Origin: JAGLTZ01 sp964637695
GTDB lineage: Bacteria; Blakebacterota; Blakebacteria; Blakebacterales; Blakebacteraceae
Assembly: GCA_964637695.1 (NCBI GenBank)
Contig: CAZWVF010000003.1
Location: 1-64,000, forward strand
Reading direction: 5' to 3'
Length of the DNA: 64,000 nucleotides
Shown: positions 58,344 to 64,000 of the stretch, in pieces
Layout: the number at the start of each line of letters is the position of its first letter
How positions within the stretch are numbered: the first letter of the stretch is position 1
Made by a program: the position numbers and the translations under genes
The notes under the pieces: generated by a model
Databases searched by the model: none
Told to the model about the DNA's origin: nothing
Seen by the model: only the letters and a program-made list of their open reading frames with translations

Positions 58344-60461
58344 ATGTTGAAAGGAATGCTGATTCTCAGTACAGCCGTAGTAGTGCTGGGTGCCTATTCC
58401 GTGCCATCAACGGCTCCGCAGGTGCAACCGGACAATCCCCTGTTCGGCGAATTCAATACTCCATTCGAGGTGCCTCCCTTCGATCTCATCAGGGAGGAAC
58501 ACTTCCTCCCGGCATTCAAAGAGGGGATAGAGAGAGAGCGGGAAGAGGTCAAAGCGATTACTGCGAACAGTGAAGCCCCGACTTTCGCCAATACGATCGA
58601 AGCCCTCGAATACAGTGGGGCGTTTCTGACCCGCGTTGACAACATCTTCAGCAATCTGACATCGGCCCAGACCAATGATGAGCTGCAGGAGATCGCCCGC
58701 GAGGTGACACCACTGCTCTCAAAACACTCGGATGACATTCTCCTCGATCCCGGATTATTCATGCGCGTCAAGAGTGTCTTTGATCAGAAAGATACCCTCA
58801 ATCTGTCACCGGAGCAGGAGCGATTGCTGGACATGTACTACAAACGGTTTGTACGCGGCGGGGCGAATCTGGGTGAGGCTGAAAAGGCCAGGATGAGAGA
58901 GATCAACGAAGAGATCTCCATGCTCACTCTCGAGTTCGGCGAACACGTTCTGGAAGAGAACAACAAATTCAAAATGGTCCTGGATAACAGGGCCGATCTG
59001 GCCGGTCTGCCCGATGCTGTCATTTCTGCTGCAGCCGAAGCCGCAGCCGACCGAGGGCATGACGGAAAGTGGGTCTTCACGATACACAAGCCGAGCCTGA
59101 TACCCTTCCTGCAGTTCTCAGAACGCCGCGACCTGCGTGAGATCATGTTCAAGGCCTATATATCCAAGGGAGCTAACGGTGACGAACTGGATAACAGGTC
59201 GGTTCTCTCGCGTATTGCCGCTCTCAGAGTTGAGAGGGCCAATCTGCTCGGCTATCCGACCCACGCTGATTACGTGCTGGATGAGAACATGGCGAAGGTA
59301 CCCGGCAATGTATACGACCTGCTGAATCAGCTCTGGGTACCGGCACTGGCCATGGCTCAGCGGGAAGCACGGGACATGCAGGCGATGATCGATGTTGAGG
59401 GCATGGATTTCAACCTGGAGGCATGGGACTGGTGGTACTATGCCGAGAAGATCAAGAAGGAACGCTACGATCTGGATGACGAGCAGCTGAGGCCTTACTT
59501 CATGCTCGACAACGTACGGAACGGAGCTTTCGACCTGGCCGGCAGACTGTTCGGGATCACCTTCGAAGAGATCGTGGACATACCGAAATACCACGAAGAG
59601 GCAAGGGCTTTCGAGGTCAGGAATGCAGACGGGAGCCACCTCGGTGTTCTCTACACCGACTACTTCCCACGGACCGGCAAGCGGAGCGGAGCGTGGATGA
59701 ACTCCTTCCGTAAACAGATGAAGATTAATGGCCGCAACGTCACCCCCGTTATCATCAACTGCGGCAATTTCTCCCGGCCGACAGGTGATAAACCCACTCT
59801 GATCAGCCTGGAGGAGGCCCTTACTCTCTTCCACGAATTCGGTCATGCCCTTCACGGTCTGCTTTCAGACTGCACCTATCCGTCACTGTCGGGTACCGCG
59901 GTGCCGAGGGACTTCGTCGAGTTACCCTCACAGATCATGGAGAACTGGGCGACCGAACCGGAAGTGATGAAGTCGTACGCCAGGCATTACCTGACGGGAG
60001 AACCGATCCCCGATGAACTGATCGAGAAGATCAGGAATGCCAGCCTCTTCAACCAGGGATTCGCCACCGTCGAGTACCTGGCGGCATCCTTCCTCGACAT
60101 GGACTGGCACACCCTGACAGAAGCGGTGGAACTGGATGCTGACTCCTTCGAGAACAGATCGATGGAGAAAATCGGTCTGATTCCCGAGATCGTGGCCCGT
60201 TACAAGAGTCCCTTCTTCAACCACATCTTTTCGGGTGGTTACTCCTCCGGGTACTACAGTTATATCTGGGCGGAAGTGCTCGATGCAGATGCTTTCCAGG
60301 CGTTCAAGGAGACCAGCCTGTACGATCAGGAGGTCGCCCGTTCATACAGGGAGAACATTCTTTCGAGGGGTGGCACTGAAGATCCGATGACGCTCTACGT
60401 ACGGTTCCGTGGTGCCGAGCCGAGCATCGATGCTCTCCTGGCCCGGAAGGGATTCAAGTAG
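58344..60461 (+). CDS. Exported M3-family oligopeptidase (Dcp/OpdA-like)
   Basis: A 705-residue zinc metallopeptidase. The active-site helix is LFHEFGHALHGLLSD near residue 497 (HExxH with downstream Glu in the EN(W)ATEPEV region). PPFDLIREEHFLPAFKEGIE near the start is the usual M3A N-terminal motif. An N-terminal hydrophobic signal (residues 1-18) suggests export, with peptides degraded in the periplasm. GGAGTGAT precedes ATG 58344. The gene is 42 bases after lepB in the same direction but is probably an independent function. Confidence 0.9.
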   Translation: MLKGMLILSTAVVVLGAYSVPSTAPQVQPDNPLFGEFNTPFEVPPFDLIREEHFLPAFKEGIEREREEVKAITANSEAPTFANTIEALEYSGAFLTRVDNIFSNLTSAQTNDELQEIAREVTPLLSKHSDDILLDPGLFMRVKSVFDQKDTLNLSPEQERLLDMYYKRFVRGGANLGEAEKARMREINEEISMLTLEFGEHVLEENNKFKMVLDNRADLAGLPDAVISAAAEAAADRGHDGKWVFTIHKPSLIPFLQFSERRDLREIMFKAYISKGANGDELDNRSVLSRIAALRVERANLLGYPTHADYVLDENMAKVPGNVYDLLNQLWVPALAMAQREARDMQAMIDVEGMDFNLEAWDWWYYAEKIKKERYDLDDEQLRPYFMLDNVRNGAFDLAGRLFGITFEEIVDIPKYHEEARAFEVRNADGSHLGVLYTDYFPRTGKRSGAWMNSFRKQMKINGRNVTPVIINCGNFSRPTGDKPTLISLEEALTLFHEFGHALHGLLSDCTYPSLSGTAVPRDFVELPSQIMENWATEPEVMKSYARHYLTGEPIPDELIEKIRNASLFNQGFATVEYLAASFLDMDWHTLTEAVELDADSFENRSMEKIGLIPEIVARYKSPFFNHIFSGGYSSGYYSYIWAEVLDADAFQAFKETSLYDQEVARSYRENILSRGGTEDPMTLYVRFRGAEPSIDALLARKGFK

Positions 60462-60488
60462 GGTAGGTAAGTGTAATTACGGAAAGGA

Positions 60489-60818
60489 TCACCTGGCCTG
60501 GTATCGGTCTGCCTGATCGAAGAAGATTACTGCTCTGTACCCGGCGCCGACCACGGCACCGTGGACAGCTCCAGCTGGGATATAAAAAGAATCACCCTCT
60601 CTGTACGTATTCTCCACGCCGTCCACCGTGAGTCTGAGTTCGCCGGCAACTACCAGTTCCCACTGAGAGGCATGACTGTGTTCGGGAACTACCGTCTCAT
60701 CTTCGAATCGAACGAAAGCCGTCTGGTGGTCTTCACCCTGCAGCAGATGTCCCGAAACACCTTCGAAAGGAATATCGAGCTCAGGCAGTCTTGTTATGAA
60801 TTCAGGAAAGTCATCCAT
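60489..60818 (-). CDS. Small cupin-domain protein
   Basis: A 109-residue single cupin. The metal-binding motif 1 is PEHSHASQWELVVAGELRL near 44-62 (two His and a Glu), and motif 2 is DSFYIPAGAVHGAVV near 75-89. Such proteins bind a metal and a small ligand; function is unknown without context. It sits 20 bases after a PadR regulator on the same strand, so the two are probably cotranscribed and the cupin may sense or modify the PadR ligand (inference). Confidence 0.85.
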   Translation of the reverse strand: MDDFPEFITRLPELDIPFEGVSGHLLQGEDHQTAFVRFEDETVVPEHSHASQWELVVAGELRLTVDGVENTYREGDSFYIPAGAVHGAVVGAGYRAVIFFDQADRYQAR

Positions 60819-60838
60819 TTCGATTTCCTTTCAACCCG

Positions 60839-61171
60839 CTACAGTTTTCCCAGAAGGGGTTCCAGGCCGGTCCACATTCTCCGGAGGGCATCGCGGGTCT
60901 CGTTCAGAGCCTCAAAACCCTCAGGTTCGACCCGGTAGTATCTGCGGGCCATTCCGCTGCGCGGTGCCGGATTAGCGCTTTTCACAGAGGAGAGGAGCCC
61001 CTTGCTTTCGAGACGGTCGAGAGTAGTATAAACAGCCCCCCTCGAAACTGCACGGCCGGTCTGGCCCTCGATTTCCCGGCGGATCGCGACTCCATAAGCC
61101 TCTGATTCGAGGCGGAGAACGGCCAGCATGACCAGCTGTTCAAATTCACCCAGTCCTGCAGTATTACCCAT
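60839..61171 (-). CDS. PadR-family transcriptional regulator
   Basis: A 110-residue winged-helix protein with the PadR pattern: FEQLVMLAVLRLESEAYGVAIRREIE, then SRGAVYTTLDRLESKGLL as recognition helix and wing, ARRYYRVEPEGFEAL, and a short C-terminal dimerisation helix. PadR proteins often respond to phenolic acids or drugs. Upstream, at 61209-61228, there is a GTATAC palindrome and, on the minus strand, TTGACA, which could be its own regulated promoter. The target genes are not obvious beyond the adjacent cupin. Confidence 0.88.
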   Translation of the reverse strand: MGNTAGLGEFEQLVMLAVLRLESEAYGVAIRREIEGQTGRAVSRGAVYTTLDRLESKGLLSSVKSANPAPRSGMARRYYRVEPEGFEALNETRDALRRMWTGLEPLLGKL

Positions 61172-61208
61172 GGAATCCCTCTTCAGGAAGTTTCAGGATG
61201 TCTACAAT

Positions 61209-61228
61209 GTATACGTCCTGTATGTCAA
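61209..61228 (-). promoter_or_regulatory. Candidate PadR promoter/operator
   Basis: GTATAC at 61209-61214 is a perfect palindrome. TGTCAA at 61223-61228 reads TTGACA on the minus strand, pointing at the PadR gene 40-50 bases away. TGTAT is repeated at 61208 and 61219. No strong -10 element is visible at standard spacing, so this is weak. Confidence 0.25.
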
Positions 61229-61285
61229 TATGTTGCGCTGCAGCCTGCTATTTAAACGAGATATCCTGAATAAGATTTGCACCTT

Positions 61286-63997
61286 TCAGGTAGTATCGGG
61301 TAGTGCACTCCAGAAACCGGGGGTGCCGCCGACTCCGGTTGCATGTGGTCCTTGAAATAATGCAGAGTTAAACAGTACTCGAAATGTGCCGAAGGGCTGG
61401 CCTCTCCACTGCGGCTTGAATCCGATTAGTACAACATGCCCATTACCGTGTTTTACATCCAGGGCAGCTGCATACCCGTTAAGGTGCTCCTCTCCCAGTA
61501 AGAAACCCGAAAGCAGGGGGGAACCCGACTGTTGATATTTGGCCAGGGCAGTACCTGTAAAGCCTTCTGTTGTATTGAACACCGGGCTCTGGCTGAAAAA
61601 TATCTTTGCCTTCGAAGGCATGCCGGCCATCACTGGATGAGCTGGATCGACAGTCACTTCAAGTATCGATCCGCCTGCGGAAAACGCGTCTCGAGCGAGC
61701 CCTCTGGTCACGTCTTTTACAGGAAGATTGAGTTCATCGATCGCGAACCTGCTGCTGCCGTTCATACATACGAGCGTACCGCCAGAGCGGATGAAAGCAT
61801 CCAGGGCGCGTATACCCTCCTGGCCGATTCCGCCCTCATATTGTACCGGCACCGAACCTTTTCCGTATCCATTCATGATCGTACGCGAACCGAAATCGGC
61901 GAATATGATGACATCGTAATATTCCCGGAGATCACCACTGCGGAGATTGGAATTCCGGATACTGCTGAAATCGAAATCGTATTGTTCGAGCAGCCATCTG
62001 GTCCAACCCTCGTCCATGCTGGGTGACCAGGGACGGTAGAGACCGATTCGCGGTTTCGTCATGACCAGACCAGAAGTTTGTGTGCGCTCAGCTCTCAGTT
62101 GCAGGGACTCGACCATCTCGTCGACCAGCTGCCGATTCAATCCAGTGATTATAAATCGACCTTCCGAACCGGGTTCCGTTTCATCAGCCTCCCCTGGTAC
62201 GAACCTCACTGCCCCCCCTTCACGCCAGGCGATGTTGACTGCACGAAATGCGTTATTCTGTGAAGCATCGACAGAGACAGCCGATCCGGAGCCCGTCAAC
62301 CTGCCTGCAGGTGGCAGGATTCCAGCCGCAACGGTATCAGTATCGAATCCAGGACCCGGCACACTGTCGAATGGAGAGACATCGATTCCCGGATCGCCTT
62401 TACCACCTCTCGCTGACATCCAGTCCAATCCTTCACCTTCAACAACTCTCATCGAATTCAGAACATCATCATTGAGGGGTTCAGATGCCTCTACTACCCG
62501 GACATCGAACTGATAGGGCAGGGTCCAGCCCGAAACATCGTACGGTCTCTTGGGGGGGCCGCCTGAATACTCCCGCAGGTCAGGATATACCTGGACTTCC
62601 ATTAGAGTTCTTGCCAGCTCGCCATACTCCTGATTCATCGGAATCACCCAGGTGCCGGCCGGATACCTGATCCCTTCAGAAACAACTTCACTGCCCAGTT
62701 GGCAGACCCTGATGCCGTTGAATGCCAGGCGGCGCAGGAGTTCCACCGGTGCAACTGGATCGCGCTGGTCCTGGAGAATGAAATACGCATAAGGCGGCTC
62801 TTCGGAGTATTTACGGATCGCATCCCTGCCTGCCTGATAACGGTTGTAGAGCAGGTCGAACTTATACTTGGCTGCAAAGTCAAGCACAGCCGTCGAAGCT
62901 GTCACCATATATTCGACAGCGTCCCGGAGCCTCCACCAGCCTCCCGGCCAGGGGCTCGAATACAATGACTCCGGTTGTTGCCCGCTGCTGCCGCCCGGCA
63001 GTTCGGAAGGGCTGTAAAAGCGCGGTGTTGCGTATCTGAACAGGGCAGTTTCAGTCCAGAATGCCGCTACGTTCTGCAGCATCGGCAGATAATCGATGTA
63101 TCCGGGGTACCAGGCGTCGAAAGGTGCCATATGGGTTGCCCCGACCTGTCCTCTTTCCTCCAGTGCCTGCGCCATCAGCATCCCGATGGTGTTGACGGTG
63201 CGTGCCATCAGCGGATGGACCCTGTTTCCGACCGGATCATCGAATGGGGGCAGCCAGATCCTGCTGGGGAAGGGAGCTGTCTGATGGTGAACATAGATGA
63301 TCTGAGGTTCCCAATACCGCCATGTCCTGCCTATGACCCGGGATTCGATCATATTGAGCATGTAGGAATCACGGTTGTTATCGTGACCGACGTACTTCTG
63401 ATAGAGCTGCGGCATTGACGAGGTTTCGTAAGGAGTGCCCAGATTCGATTCGTACCATTCTACAACCATGGTCTGGCCATCAGGATTAAGCGTTGGCCAC
63501 AGCATGAAGATCACATTCTCCAGGATGGCCTCGATCTCATCGTCATCTTTGGATGACAATAGATCGTAGGCAAGCTGGATAGTGTGCTGGTGGGATGCGA
63601 CCTCGGATGCGTGAACGGCTCCGTCTATATGGACTATCGCCCTGCCTTCCATGGCGAGCTGTCCGGCTTCCTCATCAGTCAAATCATAAGGATGGGCCAG
63701 ACGAAGTGATATCTTCCGATATCGCTCGACGTCAGCGAGATTTTCAGCTGAAGAAATCAGTGCCAGATAGAATGGACGACCCTCCGAAGTCCTGCCGACA
63801 TCCACCAGCTGCAGCATGTCAGTGGCAGCATCAAGCCGTTTGAAATAGGCGATCGACTCTTCATAAGTAGCCATTTCGAAATCAGCGCCAACCTGGAAGC
63901 CCAGTACCGATTCAGGTGTGGGAATGACCGAGGATTGTCCGAGAATGACCGAATTCCACGAAAAAGATGCCAGCAGGAGGATCGCAGCAGGAGGCAC
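61286..63997 (-). CDS. Exported M14-family zinc carboxypeptidase, possibly cut by window edge
   Basis: At least 903 residues. The first visible residues are hydrophobic (AAILLLASFSWNSVILGQ), consistent with a signal peptide starting at GTG 63997, but the true start may lie just beyond the window. Catalytic zinc ligands are HASE at 129-132 and a His in YVHHQTAPFP near 258, with LWPTLNPDGQ between. The long C-terminal half includes a glutamine-amidotransferase-like fold (IIFADFGSR, IRSGGTLVCMNGSS) as seen in large secreted M14 peptidases. It is the third exported metallopeptidase here. Confidence 0.88.
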   Translation of the reverse strand: MPPAAILLLASFSWNSVILGQSSVIPTPESVLGFQVGADFEMATYEESIAYFKRLDAATDMLQLVDVGRTSEGRPFYLALISSAENLADVERYRKISLRLAHPYDLTDEEAGQLAMEGRAIVHIDGAVHASEVASHQHTIQLAYDLLSSKDDDEIEAILENVIFMLWPTLNPDGQTMVVEWYESNLGTPYETSSMPQLYQKYVGHDNNRDSYMLNMIESRVIGRTWRYWEPQIIYVHHQTAPFPSRIWLPPFDDPVGNRVHPLMARTVNTIGMLMAQALEERGQVGATHMAPFDAWYPGYIDYLPMLQNVAAFWTETALFRYATPRFYSPSELPGGSSGQQPESLYSSPWPGGWWRLRDAVEYMVTASTAVLDFAAKYKFDLLYNRYQAGRDAIRKYSEEPPYAYFILQDQRDPVAPVELLRRLAFNGIRVCQLGSEVVSEGIRYPAGTWVIPMNQEYGELARTLMEVQVYPDLREYSGGPPKRPYDVSGWTLPYQFDVRVVEASEPLNDDVLNSMRVVEGEGLDWMSARGGKGDPGIDVSPFDSVPGPGFDTDTVAAGILPPAGRLTGSGSAVSVDASQNNAFRAVNIAWREGGAVRFVPGEADETEPGSEGRFIITGLNRQLVDEMVESLQLRAERTQTSGLVMTKPRIGLYRPWSPSMDEGWTRWLLEQYDFDFSSIRNSNLRSGDLREYYDVIIFADFGSRTIMNGYGKGSVPVQYEGGIGQEGIRALDAFIRSGGTLVCMNGSSRFAIDELNLPVKDVTRGLARDAFSAGGSILEVTVDPAHPVMAGMPSKAKIFFSQSPVFNTTEGFTGTALAKYQQSGSPLLSGFLLGEEHLNGYAAALDVKHGNGHVVLIGFKPQWRGQPFGTFRVLFNSALFQGPHATGVGGTPGFWSALPDTT

Positions 63998-64000
63998 GGT

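Noticed and set aside
1..64000. CRISPR arrays, rRNA or tRNA genes, complete transposons or prophage
   Set aside because: I saw no regularly spaced repeats, no recognisable structural RNA and no transposase, integrase or phage structural gene.

Overview
The window reads as chromosome of an anaerobic or facultatively anaerobic Gram-negative bacterium that respires with multihaem cytochromes and degrades aromatic acids through benzoyl-CoA. Evidence for a Gram-negative envelope is a beta-barrel protein ending in Phe, an RND exporter carrying a LolA-like domain, and several lipobox proteins. Gene style (Rieske/cytochrome b with multihaem cytochromes, exported M28/M3/M14 peptidases, fused pyrD-pyrK) suggests an uncultured lineage outside the classical proteobacterial aromatic degraders, perhaps FCB-like. 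That placement is a guess from gene content, not a phylogeny.

Layout. 0.4-6 kb: two convergent quinone/cytochrome modules, Rieske + cytochrome b + nonahaem cytochrome on the plus strand, and octahaem cytochrome + 4x[4Fe-4S] protein + NrfD on the minus strand. 6-11 kb: a DUF2339-like membrane protein, an M28 peptidase and an esterase lipoprotein. 11-36.8 kb: an island for benzoyl-CoA degradation, detailed below. 37.3-38.9 kb: a hipBA cassette. 39-50 kb: Gfo/Idh oxidoreductase, sulfatase, penicillin-acylase-like hydrolase, a haem-c hybrid histidine kinase, an NhaC antiporter and an unknown small protein. 48.8-54.1 kb: a TetR-RND/LolA-barrel operon. 54.3-57.5 kb: pyrE-pyrF-pyrDK. 57.6-64 kb: signal peptidase I, M3 peptidase, cupin, PadR, and an M14 carboxypeptidase at the edge.

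The island encodes essentially the whole central benzoyl-CoA route. It has an ATP-dependent (class I, Azoarcus bzdNOPQ-like) benzoyl-CoA reductase with its ferredoxin (bzdM-like) and NAD(P)H:ferredoxin oxidoreductase (bzdV-like), a dienoyl-CoA hydratase (Dch), a 6-hydroxycyclohexenecarbonyl-CoA dehydrogenase (Had) and a ring-opening hydrolase (Oah/BamA-like). A fused hydroxyacyl-CoA dehydrogenase/enoyl-CoA hydratase and two thiolases would take 3-hydroxypimelyl-CoA to glutaryl-CoA and acetyl-CoA. Two CoA ligases of different chemistry (ADP-forming and AMP-forming) could feed acids in. A TetR gene sits in the middle. The same 15-bp element, TTCGAACGTTCGTTC, occurs in the divergent thiolase/tetR gap and in the reductase promoter, tying the island into one probable regulon.

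The most unusual element lies inside the island at 19.0-24.3 kb. It is a second reductase/dehydratase system of the BcrB/HgdB plus BadF/BadG-ATPase type, different from the bzd-like one. It has two paralogous catalytic subunits and two paralogous ATPases. One catalytic subunit is fused to a complete ketopantoate-reductase-family NAD(P)H domain and has lost most cysteines that its partner keeps. One ATPase has altered motifs. I do not recognise this architecture as a characterised enzyme. It may couple 2-oxoacid reduction to 2-hydroxyacyl-CoA dehydration, or be a second aryl-CoA reductase. No rRNA, tRNA, CRISPR array or complete insertion sequence was recognised.
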